From assembly GCA_963763115.1 (NCBI GenBank), contig CAVXNM010000038.1, positions 1-64,000 of the forward strand: DNA of 64,000 nt, given 5' to 3'. This document shows positions 16,691 to 25,826 of the stretch, piece by piece (positions within the stretch are counted from its first letter, which is position 1; every line of letters begins with the position of its first letter). Under the pieces are notes generated by a model, which had not been told where the DNA came from, did not search any database, and saw nothing but the letters and a program-made list of their open reading frames with translations. A program made the position numbers and the translations under genes. This stretch comes from CAVQCA01 sp963763115. GTDB taxonomy: Bacteria; Pseudomonadota; Gammaproteobacteria; UBA9214.

Positions 16691-18025
16691 ATGTGGCAGA
16701 TTCAAACGATTCTCCGGTTGTCGCGCCGGCATTACCCGCAGGGTAACGGCGACGACCGGCTTTACCCGCGCGTGTCGAAGGCACGCACGACCGTCCTGTT
16801 GTTCACGCTGTTCGCGGCCGCGCAGGTGCACGCCGGCGCGGTGCTGACGCTCGGCGAAGCGGAACAAATCGCCATCGCCGGCGATCCCGTGATCGCCGGC
16901 GATCGGGCGCGCGCGCAGGCGCTGAGCGAGGTCGCGATAGCGAACGGTCAACTGCCCGATCCGCGCCTGAAAGCGGGCGTCGCCAACCTGCCGCTCGATA
17001 CCTTCGAGGTAAACCAGGAACCGATGACACAACTGGTCGTGGGCGTGGAGCAGTCCTTCCCGCCCGGCGATACCCTGCGCTACCGCCGGCTGCAGGGGGA
17101 ATGGCAATCCACAGCCGAGCAGGCCAATGCACAGGACAGCACCCGCAAGCTGGTCCGCGATGTCCGCAACCGTTACCTCGAACTCTACTACCAGGGTCAG
17201 GCGGGACGCATCGTGGCGGAAAGCCGCGAGCTGTTCTCCCAGCTCGTCGAAATCACCCGGGGCCAGTATACGACGGGCCGCGCCAGCCAGCAGGACGTAC
17301 TGAGCGCGTCACTGGAGCTCGCGCGTCTGGATGACCGCGCCACCCGTATCGAGAATGCGGAGGAGAACGACCGCGCAGCCCTCGGAAAATGGCTGGGCGA
17401 AGCCGTCGCCCGGCCGCTCGATAGCCGGTTTCCGGAACTGCCGTCGCTGCCTGCCAAAGCGGACCTGGAGGCCGCGCTGCCGGAACACCCGGCGATACGC
17501 ATGGAAACCGCGCGCATCGAATCCGAAACCCAGGGTGTGCGGATGGCGCGCGAACAATACAAGCCCGGCTGGAGCATCGGACTGGCGTATGGCCAGCGCT
17601 ACGGCGAGGATGCCGAGGGAAACAGCCGTCCCGACATGCTGACCGCCCTGGTCAGTGTCGATCTGCCGCTGTTTCCAGGGCAGCGCCAGGACCGCCGGCT
17701 CGCCGCCAGCGTACAGCAGGCCGAGGCCGCCCGCTACACGCGCGCGGACCGCCTGCGGAAGCTGAAGGAGATGCTGGAAACGGAATATGCCAACTGGCAG
17801 CGGCTGGGCGAACGCGCCACGCTGTATGACACCCGGCTGTTGCGCGAGGCCAGCGCCAATGCCGAGGCCGCCCTGAACGCCTATCAAAGCGGGGTAACCG
17901 AATTCACCACCCTGATGCGCGCACGCATCACCGATCTGGATGTGCGTCTCGACGCCCTGCGGCTGCGGGTCGACCGCGCCAGGGCGCAGGCCAATCTGCT
18001 CTATCTTGCCGGAGGTGCATCATGA
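16691..18025 (+). CDS. TolC-family outer-membrane channel of metal RND efflux (CusC/CzcC type)
   Basis: A 444-residue outer-membrane efflux protein. The N-terminal signal region is followed by two outer-membrane-efflux repeats with long coiled-coil helices ('LGEAEQIAIAGDPVIAGDRARAQAL', 'NRYLELYYQGQAGRIVAES'); the CzcC/CusC branch fits the RND partners downstream. GGGAG lies 6 nt before ATG 16691. The start is preceded by other in-frame codons from 16628 that are less likely. It overlaps the adaptor gene by four bases (ATGA), so the three efflux subunits are translationally coupled. Confidence 0.85.
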   Translation: MWQIQTILRLSRRHYPQGNGDDRLYPRVSKARTTVLLFTLFAAAQVHAGAVLTLGEAEQIAIAGDPVIAGDRARAQALSEVAIANGQLPDPRLKAGVANLPLDTFEVNQEPMTQLVVGVEQSFPPGDTLRYRRLQGEWQSTAEQANAQDSTRKLVRDVRNRYLELYYQGQAGRIVAESRELFSQLVEITRGQYTTGRASQQDVLSASLELARLDDRATRIENAEENDRAALGKWLGEAVARPLDSRFPELPSLPAKADLEAALPEHPAIRMETARIESETQGVRMAREQYKPGWSIGLAYGQRYGEDAEGNSRPDMLTALVSVDLPLFPGQRQDRRLAASVQQAEAARYTRADRLRKLKEMLETEYANWQRLGERATLYDTRLLREASANAEAALNAYQSGVTEFTTLMRARITDLDVRLDALRLRVDRARAQANLLYLAGGAS

Positions 18026-19227
18026 ACACGCGCCAATTCACCGGTTTTCTCGCCGCCTGCCTGCTGGGCTCGCTGTGGCTGCCGTCGACGGGGCTCGCCG
18101 CGGACACAGGCGAAAAGAAGATCCTCTACTGGGTTGCGCCCATGGACCCGAACTACCGCCGCGACACGCCGGGCAAGTCCCCCATGGGCATGGACCTGGT
18201 CCCGGTGTACGCGGAAAACGGGGACGGCGGCAATGTCGTCACCATCGACCCGGCGGTGGTAGAGAACCTGGGAGTGCGCACGACCCGGGCGGAACGCGCC
18301 CCGCTGTATCGCAACATCGACACCGTCGGCTACGTCGATTTCGACGAGTCGAAACTGAGCCACATACACCTGCGCACCGAGGGCTGGATCGAGCGCCTGT
18401 ATTTCAAATCCGAAGGCGACCGGGTACGCAAGGGCGAACGTCTGTTCGATCTGTATTCGCCGGAGCTGGTCAACGCGCAGCAGGAATACCTCCAGGTGCT
18501 GAAGGCAGGGAACAAGGATCTGGTGCAGGCCTCGCAGGAGCGGATGGAATCGCTGGGCATATCCGCCGGCCAGATCCGCCAGCTGCGTGAAACACGGCAC
18601 GCGCAACAGATCATCAGCTTCTATGCCACGCAGGACGGGGTGATCGCCACGCTGCCGGTGCGCGAGGGGATGTACGTCAAACCCGAGACGCGCGTGATGA
18701 GCCTCGCCGACCTCTCCAGCGTCTGGCTGCAGGCGGAAGTGTTCGAGCGCCAGACCGACTGGGTCAAGGTTGGGCAATCCGCCGAGGTGCGCCTGCCCTA
18801 CATCCCGGGACGCACCTGGAAGGGGCGGGTGGAATATATCTATCCCAGCCTGGACCCGGTGACGCGCACCCTCAAGGTGCGGCTGCGTTTCGACAACCCG
18901 GAGGAAGCCCTGAAGCCGAACATGTTCGCCAATGTGAAGATCTTCGGCGTTCCCAGGGAGGATGCCCTCGTCATCCCGGTCGAGGCATTGATCCGTACCG
19001 GGCGCGCGGAGCGGGTGATTCTCTCCCTCGGCGAGGGACATTTCAGCGCACGGTCTGTCACCGCGGGCATCGAAAGCGGCGACCGGGTGGAGATACTCGC
19101 CGGTCTCGATGACGGCGACGAGGTTGTCGTCTCCGGCCAGTTTCTCATCGATTCAGAATCCAGCTTCAGGGCCGGCATGGAGCGCATGGATCCCGACGAA
19201 AACGGTGCAGGGGCATCAAAGCCATGA
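18022..19227 (+). CDS. cusB: RND periplasmic adaptor (CusB type)
   Basis: Membrane-fusion protein, 401 residues, linking the inner-membrane pump to the outer-membrane channel. After the signal peptide comes a heavy-metal-binding segment 'YWVAPMDPNYRRDTPGKSPMGMDLVPVY' with Met residues typical of CusB-like proteins. This is followed by a barrel-sandwich/lipoyl hybrid ('GWIERLYFKSEGDRVRKGERLFDLYSPEL'), an alpha-hairpin and a beta-barrel domain ('VWLQAEVFERQTDWVKVGQSAEVRLPYIPG'). ATGA overlaps bind it to both neighbours. The Met-rich segment agrees with Cu(I)/Ag(I) transport. Confidence 0.87.
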   Translation: MNTRQFTGFLAACLLGSLWLPSTGLAADTGEKKILYWVAPMDPNYRRDTPGKSPMGMDLVPVYAENGDGGNVVTIDPAVVENLGVRTTRAERAPLYRNIDTVGYVDFDESKLSHIHLRTEGWIERLYFKSEGDRVRKGERLFDLYSPELVNAQQEYLQVLKAGNKDLVQASQERMESLGISAGQIRQLRETRHAQQIISFYATQDGVIATLPVREGMYVKPETRVMSLADLSSVWLQAEVFERQTDWVKVGQSAEVRLPYIPGRTWKGRVEYIYPSLDPVTRTLKVRLRFDNPEEALKPNMFANVKIFGVPREDALVIPVEALIRTGRAERVILSLGEGHFSARSVTAGIESGDRVEILAGLDDGDEVVVSGQFLIDSESSFRAGMERMDPDENGAGASKP

Positions 19228-22200
19228 TCGCGCGCATCATCGACCGTTCGATCGTCAACCGCCCACTGGTGCTCCTGCTGGCCGCGCTCATTACCGGCTG
19301 GGGTGTGTATACCTTCAGGAATACCCCGCTCGACGCCATTCCCGATCTCTCCGATGTGCAGGTGATCATCAAGACCAGCTATCCCGGGCAGGCGCCCCAG
19401 GTGGTCGAGGATCAGGTCACCTACCCGCTGACCACGGCCATGCTGTCGGTGCCCAAGGCGGTGACGGTGCGCGGCTATTCCTTTTTCGGCGACTCCTATG
19501 TCTATGTCATCTTCGCCGATGGCACGGACCCCTACTGGGCGCGCACGCGGGTGCTGGAATACCTGAGCCAGGCAGCCGGCAAGCTGCCGCCCGAGGCGCG
19601 CCCGGAGCTGGGTCCCGATGCCACCGGCGTCGGCTGGGTGTACGAATACGCCCTGGTCGACCGCACCGGCCGGCATGACCTTTCCCAGCTGCGCAGCCTG
19701 CAGGACTGGTTCCTCAAGTACGAACTGCAGACCGTGCACGGCGTCTCCGAGGTGGCCACCATCGGCGGCATGGTCAAGCAGTACCAGGTGGTGCTGGACC
19801 CCGACCGGTTGCGCGCCTATGACCTGCCGCTGGCGCAGGTGCGCAACGCCATTCAGCGCGGCAACCAGGAAACCGGCGGTTCGGTGATCGAACTGGCGGA
19901 AGCCGAGTACATGGTGCGCGCCACCGGTTATGTGAAAGGACTGGCGGACCTGCAAAAGATTCCCGTGGGGATCAATGAACGCGGCACGCCGATCCTGCTC
20001 GAGGATGTCGCCGAGATCCGGCTCGGACCGCAAATGCGCCGCGGTGTCGCCGAACTCGACGGCGAGGGTGAAGTGGTGGGGGGCGTGATTATCATGCGCT
20101 ATGGCGAAAACGCCCTGAAGACCATCGAAGCGGTCAAGGCAAAACTCGCCCAGCTCGGCAAAAGTCTGCCGGAAGGCGTGCAGATCGTCGAGACCTACGA
20201 CCGTTCGGCGCTGATAGAGCGTGCCGTGGACACCCTGCACAGCAAGCTGATCGAGGAATTCATCGTCGTCGCCCTGGTATGCGCACTGTTCCTGTTTCAC
20301 CTGCGTTCGGCGCTGGTCATCATCGTTTCCCTGCCCATCGGCATCCTCATCGCCTTCATCATCATGGAGCGCCTGGGCATCAACGCCAACATCATGTCGC
20401 TCGGCGGCATCGCGATCGCCATCGGCGCCATGGTGGATGCGGCCATCGTCATGGTCGAAAACGTGCACAAGCACATGGAACGCAACACCGTGACCGATGC
20501 CAACCGCTGGGAGATCATTCGCGTGGCGGCCACCGAGGTCGGCCCGCCGCTGTTCTTTTCACTGCTGATCATTACCTTCAGTTTTCTCCCGGTGTTCACC
20601 CTGCAGGCACAGGAGGGCCGCCTGTTCGCGCCGCTGGCGTATACCAAGACCTTCGCCATGGCCGGCGCCGCAGCGCTCTCGATTACCCTGGTGCCGGTGC
20701 TGATGGGCTATTTCGTTCGCGGCCATATCATTCCCGAGGCAAAAAATCCGGTCGATCGCGTACTGGTCAGGCTGTACCGGCCACTGATGAACCTCGTCCT
20801 GAAGGCTCCGGTCGCCGTGCTGTCGATCGCGCTGCTGGTCGTGGCGGCCGGACTCTGGCCGGCCACGCGGCTGGGCTCCGAGTTCATGCCGGACCTCGAT
20901 GAGGGCGACCTGCTGTACATGCCGACGACGTTTCCGGCCATCTCCATCGGCAAGGCGCGGCAGATCCTGCAACAGACCGACAAGCTGATCCGCACGGTTC
21001 CCGAGGTCAAGCGGGTGTTCGGCAAGGTCGGGCGCGCCGAGACGGCCACCGACCCGGCGCCGCTGACGATGGTGGAGACCACCATTCAGCTGAAACCGCA
21101 TGACCAGTGGCGGCCAGGCATGACGGTAGAGAAGCTGAAACAGGAACTCAACAGCCTGATCCGCTTTCCGGGTCTGACCAATGTCTGGGTCATGCCGATC
21201 AAGAACCGCATCGACATGCTGGCGACCGGCATCAAGACCCCGCTGGGCATCAAGGTGGCGGGACCGGATCTGAATGTCATACAGGACATCGGCCAACGCA
21301 TCGAGGAGGTCGTCAGGACCCTGCCGGGCACCGTGTCGGCCTATTCCGAACGCGTCGTCGGCGGGCGTTATGTGACCATCGACATCGACCGGAAGGCGGC
21401 GGCGCGCTTCGCCCTGAACATCGCCGACGTCCAGGAGGTGGTGCGCACGGCGCTGGGCGGCATGCGGGTGGCGGAGACGGTGGAGGGCCTGGAGCGTTAC
21501 CCGATCAACATCCGCTACCCGCGCGACGTGCGCGATTCGCTGGAGAAACTGCGCGACCTGCCCATCGTCACGCCCGGCGGCGCACGCGTGCCGCTGGCGG
21601 AGGTGGCCGAGATCCGCATCGATGACGGTCCCGGCATGATCAAGACCGAAAACGCCCGCCTCAACGGCTGGATCTACGTGGACATCGAGGGTCGCGATCT
21701 GGGTTCCTATGTGGCCGAAGCGCAGCGGGCCGTGAACGAGCGTGTGAAACTGCCTCCCGGTTATTCGCTGGCCTGGTCCGGACAGTACGAATACCTGGTC
21801 CGCGCCCGTGAGCGGCTGTCGAGCGTACTGCCGTTCACGCTGGCCATCATCGTGCTGCTGCTGTATCTCAACTTCCGCAGGTTCGGCGATGTGCTCATCA
21901 TCATGGGCACCCTGCCCCTGGCGCTGACGGGCGGTTTCTGGCTGCTGTATTTACTGGGCTATAACCTGTCGATTGCGGTCGGCGTCGGGTTCATCGCACT
22001 GGCGGGCGTGGCGGTGGAGATCGGCGTCGTCATGCTGGTGTATCTGAACCAGTCGCTGCAGCAACAGCGTGAAGCGGCAATCAGTGAACAGCGCCCGCTG
22101 ACTGCAGATGATATCCGCAGCGCCGTCGTCGACGGCGCCCTGCGGCGCGTGCGCCCTGTCATGATGACCGTGGCCGCCATCATCGCCGGCCTGCTGCCCA

Positions 22201-22352
22201 TCATGCTGGGGGGCGGCACCGGATCCGAAGTCATGCGCCGCATCGCCGCCCCCATGGTCGGTGGCATGGTCAGCGCCACGCTGCTCACGCTGATGGTAAT
22301 CCCGGCCGTGTTCCTGCTGTGGAAACGTCGCGGCCTGGCAAACGGAGCATGA
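19224..22352 (+). CDS. cusA: Heavy-metal RND efflux pump, Cu(I)/Ag(I) type (CusA)
   Basis: A 1042-residue inner-membrane RND pump with two repeats of six helices and large periplasmic loops. The proton-relay motif in helix 4 is 'GGIAIAIGAMVDAAIVMVEN' with D405. Three methionines, M566 ('LLYMPTTF'), M616 ('LTMVETT') and M665 ('IDMLATG'), correspond to E. coli CusA M573, M623 and M672, the metal-relay site, at a constant offset of seven residues. This places it in the CusA rather than the CzcA group. It is coupled to the adaptor gene by ATGA. No cusF-like chaperone or cusRS regulator is adjacent. Confidence 0.92.
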   Translation: MIARIIDRSIVNRPLVLLLAALITGWGVYTFRNTPLDAIPDLSDVQVIIKTSYPGQAPQVVEDQVTYPLTTAMLSVPKAVTVRGYSFFGDSYVYVIFADGTDPYWARTRVLEYLSQAAGKLPPEARPELGPDATGVGWVYEYALVDRTGRHDLSQLRSLQDWFLKYELQTVHGVSEVATIGGMVKQYQVVLDPDRLRAYDLPLAQVRNAIQRGNQETGGSVIELAEAEYMVRATGYVKGLADLQKIPVGINERGTPILLEDVAEIRLGPQMRRGVAELDGEGEVVGGVIIMRYGENALKTIEAVKAKLAQLGKSLPEGVQIVETYDRSALIERAVDTLHSKLIEEFIVVALVCALFLFHLRSALVIIVSLPIGILIAFIIMERLGINANIMSLGGIAIAIGAMVDAAIVMVENVHKHMERNTVTDANRWEIIRVAATEVGPPLFFSLLIITFSFLPVFTLQAQEGRLFAPLAYTKTFAMAGAAALSITLVPVLMGYFVRGHIIPEAKNPVDRVLVRLYRPLMNLVLKAPVAVLSIALLVVAAGLWPATRLGSEFMPDLDEGDLLYMPTTFPAISIGKARQILQQTDKLIRTVPEVKRVFGKVGRAETATDPAPLTMVETTIQLKPHDQWRPGMTVEKLKQELNSLIRFPGLTNVWVMPIKNRIDMLATGIKTPLGIKVAGPDLNVIQDIGQRIEEVVRTLPGTVSAYSERVVGGRYVTIDIDRKAAARFALNIADVQEVVRTALGGMRVAETVEGLERYPINIRYPRDVRDSLEKLRDLPIVTPGGARVPLAEVAEIRIDDGPGMIKTENARLNGWIYVDIEGRDLGSYVAEAQRAVNERVKLPPGYSLAWSGQYEYLVRARERLSSVLPFTLAIIVLLLYLNFRRFGDVLIIMGTLPLALTGGFWLLYLLGYNLSIAVGVGFIALAGVAVEIGVVMLVYLNQSLQQQREAAISEQRPLTADDIRSAVVDGALRRVRPVMMTVAAIIAGLLPIMLGGGTGSEVMRRIAAPMVGGMVSATLLTLMVIPAVFLLWKRRGLANGA

Positions 22353-22408
22353 TGCATACACCAGCGTTCGGTGCAGTCAGGTAACATGACATTCCGAGGG
22401 AAACGCAA

Positions 22409-22432
22409 CAGTTCCTCACCGGTGAGGATCTG
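22409..22432. promoter_or_regulatory. 24-bp near-perfect palindrome in cusA-methyltransferase gap
   Basis: The central 14 bp CCTCACCGGTGAGG (22414-22427) are a perfect palindrome; arms extend to 12 bp each with one mismatch. No T-run follows. This is the shape of a homodimer operator, or a short stem at the 3' end of the cus transcript. Confidence 0.45.
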
Positions 22433-22503
22433 ACTAGACTGATGTTCAGCTCCGGCACTGCCAGAGCATTTGGAAACCGTTATAACCGCCGAAACCATAC
22501 CCG

Positions 22504-23148
22504 ATGAGCTGCTGTTCGATTCCCTGCACTGACACCAGCCGTTTCTTCTCGCGGTTGACACGCCTGTACCGCTGGCGATTTTGCCTGTTCGGCTTCGAGA
22601 AATCCCAGCGGCAGCTGATCGATGGCATCCGTCACGCCGGACTTGAAGGGATGACCCTGCTCGAAATCGGCTGCGGCACCGGCCATCTTCAGCGTGCGCT
22701 GTTGCAGGCGTGCGCGCACCATGGCGTCGGCGTCGATCTGTCCGCGCGCCTGCTCGAGGAGTCGCGCCATGAGGCGCAGCACGCCGGGCTGGCCGCGCGC
22801 ACCGACTACCGGCAGGGAGATTTCGTCGACATGGCCGACGAGATTGCGCCGGTGGATATTGTCGTCCTGGACAAAGTGGTCTGCTGCTACCCCGATGCCG
22901 AGCGACTGCTGGCGGCGGCCCTGGACAGGACGCAGCGGGTGCAGGCGCTCACCTGCCCGCGTGACCGCGCTGCAACCCGCGCCGGGGTCGTGCTGATGGC
23001 CACCCTGCTGTGCGGCTCGTCGGCTGCCTTTCGACCCTACGTGCACGAGCCTGCCAGCATCGAGCACTGGATCAGGCGCGGGGGTTTTCACCGTCACTCG
23101 CGCTTGCACACCTTCGCCTGGGTGACGGAAATCCATCTGCGCGACTGA
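22504..23148 (+). CDS. Class I SAM-dependent methyltransferase
   Basis: A 214-residue Rossmann-fold methyltransferase: motif I 'LLEIGCGTGHLQ', the acidic residue of motif II in 'GVGVDLSARLLEES', motif III near 'YRQGDFVDMA', and 'DIVVLDKVVCCYPDAERLL' as motif IV. The N-terminus has two Cys-rich stretches ('SCCSIPC'), and the post-core region carries 'WIRRGGFHRHSRLHTFAWVTEIHLRD'. Substrate unknown; the 'CCYPD' motif resembles that of the Mg-protoporphyrin methyltransferase-like group, but this is a weak hint. It is separated from cusA by 151 bp, with no good ribosome-binding site. Confidence 0.72.
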   Translation: MSCCSIPCTDTSRFFSRLTRLYRWRFCLFGFEKSQRQLIDGIRHAGLEGMTLLEIGCGTGHLQRALLQACAHHGVGVDLSARLLEESRHEAQHAGLAARTDYRQGDFVDMADEIAPVDIVVLDKVVCCYPDAERLLAAALDRTQRVQALTCPRDRAATRAGVVLMATLLCGSSAAFRPYVHEPASIEHWIRRGGFHRHSRLHTFAWVTEIHLRD

Positions 23149-23234
23149 CCTCGTGCGGGCTCCCGGCGCCCTCCCGGTCGCCGGGCGATGTCGTTCTACA
23201 GCGATCGCGACACACCCATACAGCCGGAGGGTAA

Positions 23235-23267
23235 ATTAAGCTCCAGTTAAGCTCCGCGGACTATCCT
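23235..23267 (+). promoter_or_regulatory. TTAAG-type direct repeat and -10 of candidate ncRNA
   Basis: ATTAAG-CTCCA-GTTAAG (23235-23251) is a direct repeat with an 11-bp period, the form bound by PmrA/QseB-type response regulators. Exactly 10 bp later comes a -10-like TATCCT (23262-23267). The promoter of the cytochrome b561/PepSY/two-component operon has the same layout (26432-26464). Both repeats point to control by the response regulator at 24772-25443. Confidence 0.55.
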
Positions 23268-23273
23268 GATTCC

Positions 23274-23448
23274 AGACTCGCCGATCAACAGCCAAACCCT
23301 TGAGGTATTACCGTCAAGATGAACCGCCCCGTGGCGAACGCGACGGCTCGGGAATGGGTCAGGCCGAGGGGGGCGGTCGAAGATAGTCCTACGCAACCGA
23401 TTGCATCATCCCCCCTTGCCGGGCGGGCGCAAGCCTCCCGGCTTTTTT
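23274..23448 (+). ncRNA. Candidate structured ncRNA under TTAAG-box promoter
   Basis: Predicted transcript of about 175 nt starting some 7 nt after TATCCT. Three stems are visible: CTTGAGGT/ACCgTCAAG (23299-23318), ACCGCCCC/GGGGCGGT (23323-23330 with 23370-23377) enclosing CTCGG/CCGAG, and a terminator hairpin. A 49-codon ORF from ATG 23319 runs through the terminator and has no ribosome-binding site, so coding function is unlikely. I do not match it to a known RNA family. It ends at the stop of the convergent kinase gene. Confidence 0.5.
23418..23448 (+). terminator. Rho-independent terminator
   Basis: GCCGGG...CCCGGC stem with additional inner pairs around a GCAA loop, followed by TTTTTT at 23443-23448. 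It ends the candidate ncRNA and overlaps the last codon of the kinase gene on the opposite strand. Confidence 0.8.
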
Positions 23449-24775
23449 ATGGGCGCCGGGCGAAATGAATTTTCACCTGCAGTCCGCCAAGCGACTCCGA
23501 GGCGGAGAAGGCTATCTCGCCGCCGATTTCATCCACCAGGGTCCGCACGATCGACAGACCGATGCCGTGGCCCGGCAGATTCTCATCCTGGCGCACACCG
23601 CGCTGCGCCAGCGATTGCAGTACCGCCGCAGCGACCCCTGGCCCGTCGTCCTCGACGATGAGCGTGAGCGGCTCCGGCCCGCTGAGCGTGAGACTCACGG
23701 TGGATGCGGCCCACTTCCAGGCGTTGTCCAGCAGATTGCCCAGCAACTCCATGCCGTCCTGTTGTTCGAGCGGCAGCTGCGTGATGCCATTGACCTGCGT
23801 GCGCAGGGTGATGCTGCGCTCCCGGTGCAGACGTTTCAGGGTGTCGGCCAGCACCGGCAGATCCTGCTGCAGGTCGAAGCGGCCGGCACCGAGGCCGTCA
23901 CCGGCCAGGCGCGCGCGACGCAGCGACTGGTTCACCCGCTCGTCGATCTGCCGGCTGTAGTGTTCCAGTTGTTCATAGGTGTCGGAATCGGCCCCTGCCA
24001 CCTTTTCCCGGGCCAGTTGCTGCAGCAGCGTCAGTGGTGTCTTGATCGTATGCGCCAGGTTGCCGAGCGCCTCCCGGGAACGATGCAGGCGCTGACGCTG
24101 GCGATCGAGCAGCCTGTTGATGGCGTGCACCAGCGGGCGCACTTCCTTCGGAACCTGCTCGGGCAGGGTGCTGATCTCGCCGTGTTCCAGGCGTTCGATA
24201 TCGGCGGCGGCGGTCGAGACCGGTCGCAGCGAGCGGATCACGATGTACTGCTGGATAAGCAGGAGTATCAGAACCATCGCGAGCGACCAGGCGGCCAGCT
24301 GCCAGCGAAACTTCGCGATGCCTTCATTCAGCGCCAGCAGGTCCTCGGCGACGGCGATGCGCACTACCCTGTCCTGTTTTTGATAGCCGCGCGCCCAGAG
24401 CAGCAGCGGCTGCTGCTGCGGTCCGGTGACATAGCCAATCCGCGTTTCACCCACCGCCACGTCGGGCACCGGCAGCATCACATCCCACAGTGAACGTGAA
24501 CGCGTGGCCTGACCGCCGGCCTCGACCTGGAAATAATGTCCCGAGTACGGCTGTTGGTAGATGCCCGGGATGCGCCGCTCCTGCAGCTGCACCCGGCCAT
24601 CGGCTTCGATGCGCATGCCGCCAAGGAGAGCTTCCCCGTCGTGGGCCAGTCGGGAGGCCATCTGCTGTTCCAGCAGAACCTCCACCGACTGCCCGACCAT
24701 GAGCCACAGCAGTGCGATCAACACGACCAGGCTCGCGACCAGCCCGACACCCAGGCGGGAACGCAACGAGTTCAC
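23447..24775 (-). CDS. Sensor histidine kinase (PhoQ/QseC-like)
   Basis: A 442-residue inner-membrane kinase. TM1 lies at about 8-28, a periplasmic sensor region at about 30-160 with 'EQRMASRLAHDGEALLGG'-like helix and 'YSGHYFQVE', TM2 at about 160-180, then HAMP. The HisKA box 'LGNLAHTIKTPLTLLQQLA' (H242) resembles PhoQ. The ATPase boxes 'NLLDNAWKWA', 'VEDDGPGV' and 'GHGIGLSIVRTLVDEIGG' follow. The GTG start at 24775 overlaps the regulator stop by four bases (GTGA). It is the last gene of the cytochrome b/PepSY/regulator/kinase operon. Confidence 0.85.
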   Translation of the reverse strand: MNSLRSRLGVGLVASLVVLIALLWLMVGQSVEVLLEQQMASRLAHDGEALLGGMRIEADGRVQLQERRIPGIYQQPYSGHYFQVEAGGQATRSRSLWDVMLPVPDVAVGETRIGYVTGPQQQPLLLWARGYQKQDRVVRIAVAEDLLALNEGIAKFRWQLAAWSLAMVLILLLIQQYIVIRSLRPVSTAAADIERLEHGEISTLPEQVPKEVRPLVHAINRLLDRQRQRLHRSREALGNLAHTIKTPLTLLQQLAREKVAGADSDTYEQLEHYSRQIDERVNQSLRRARLAGDGLGAGRFDLQQDLPVLADTLKRLHRERSITLRTQVNGITQLPLEQQDGMELLGNLLDNAWKWAASTVSLTLSGPEPLTLIVEDDGPGVAAAVLQSLAQRGVRQDENLPGHGIGLSIVRTLVDEIGGEIAFSASESLGGLQVKIHFARRP

Positions 24776-25443
24776 GGCAGCTTGCCGAACACGTAGCCCT
24801 GCCCGCGTTTGGTGGTGATGACCTCGTTGCCCAGCTTCTGCCGCAGGCGATTGACATAGACTTCGATGACGTTGCTGTCCTTGTCGGCATCCTGTTCGTA
24901 GACATGCTCGGTGAGACGCGACTTCGACAGGATACGGCCCGGATGCAGCATGAAATAGCGCAGCAGACGAAACTCGATCCCGGTCAGTTCCCATCGCTCG
25001 CCCTGCCGGCTGACCGACTGGGTGGCCTCGTCCAGCACCCAGTCGTTGATGCTTAGCGTCTCACCGACGGTCTGCGTATTGCGGCGTATCAGGGCCTGCA
25101 ATCGCGCCAGCAGTTCCTCTTCCCGAAAGGGTTTGGTGAGGTAATCGTCCGCGCCCTGCTGCAGGCCCTGCACCTTCTCCTGCCAGGTATCGCGCGCCGT
25201 GAGGATGAGTACCGGTGTCTTCACCCCGGCCTTGCGCCAGTTGGCCAGCACCTTGAGACCCGGGCGTTTGGGCAGACCGAGATCGAGCACGATCACGTCA
25301 TAGGCGGTCTCGCGGCCGCTGAATTCCGTGTCCACGCCATCGGCGCATCTGTCGACCGCAAACCCCTGTCTGCCGAGGTATCGTCCCAGGCGGGCACTGA
25401 GTTCGGGGTCATCCTCTGCCAGCAGCAGTCGCAAATCAATCAC
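24772..25443 (-). CDS. OmpR-family response regulator (PhoP/QseB-like)
   Basis: A 223-residue DNA-binding response regulator. The receiver domain has the acidic pair D11/D12 (after E10), phospho-acceptor D54 in 'VIVLDLGLPKRPG', T in 'LILTARDTW', and K in 'YLTKPFREEELL'. The winged helix is 'WELTGIEFRLLRYFMLHPGRILSKSRLTEHVYEQDADKDSNVIEVYVNRLRQKLG'-like (residues about 150-210). GTG 25443 overlaps the PepSY gene by eight bases. Two TTAAG-type boxes flank this operon and are good candidates for its targets, so autoregulation is likely. Confidence 0.88.
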   Translation of the reverse strand: MIDLRLLLAEDDPELSARLGRYLGRQGFAVDRCADGVDTEFSGRETAYDVIVLDLGLPKRPGLKVLANWRKAGVKTPVLILTARDTWQEKVQGLQQGADDYLTKPFREEELLARLQALIRRNTQTVGETLSINDWVLDEATQSVSRQGERWELTGIEFRLLRYFMLHPGRILSKSRLTEHVYEQDADKDSNVIEVYVNRLRQKLGNEVITTKRGQGYVFGKLP

Positions 25444-25816
25444 CCCGCTTTTCTCTCAGTACCTCGCCGCTCCTGGCATCAAACTTCATCACCCGTACCC
25501 ATCCCTGATCATCCACCAGTTCCACCTCGTAAACGTAGCGCCCGTCTTTCTGCTCCAGTTCGCTCTCCAGCACGCGACCGGCAGGCTGCCCGCGCGCGTC
25601 CTGGAGAATTTTGTCGAGTGAGAGAATATCACCGCGCTGCTTGATGGCACGAACCGCGTCGTGTTCGCGAATCCCCGGCTGTTCCCCGACCTGCTCAGTC
25701 TCGTTGTCTTCCTCGTGTCCCCGCTGCTGTCTATCCATGCCCTGATAGCCGACCCACAACAGCCCGGCGGTTCCCAGGACGGCGATGGCGGTGAAGATGG
25801 CTGCCTTGCTGTTCAT
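25436..25816 (-). CDS. PepSY-domain protein, membrane-anchored
   Basis: A 126-residue protein with an N-terminal signal or anchor segment (about 5-22), a charged linker, then a PepSY repeat ('GDILSLDKILQDARGQPAGRVLESELEQKDGRYVYEVELVDDQGWVRVMKFDARSGEVL'). PepSY domains often regulate proteases or accompany redox and sensor systems in the periplasm. GAGGAG precedes ATG 25816. It lies between cytochrome b561 and the response regulator, within one operon. The stimulus of the two-component system might be sensed here. Confidence 0.8.
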   Translation of the reverse strand: MNSKAAIFTAIAVLGTAGLLWVGYQGMDRQQRGHEEDNETEQVGEQPGIREHDAVRAIKQRGDILSLDKILQDARGQPAGRVLESELEQKDGRYVYEVELVDDQGWVRVMKFDARSGEVLREKRGD

Positions 25817-25826
25817 GGTGCGCTCC

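Noticed and set aside
18840..20474. Long minus-strand open frame opposite cusB-cusA
   Set aside because: Mirror of the well-supported Cus genes in GC-rich DNA; composition is His/Arg/Gly-rich without domains.
23319..23468. 49-codon plus ORF inside the candidate ncRNA
   Set aside because: No ribosome-binding site; runs through the terminator hairpin.
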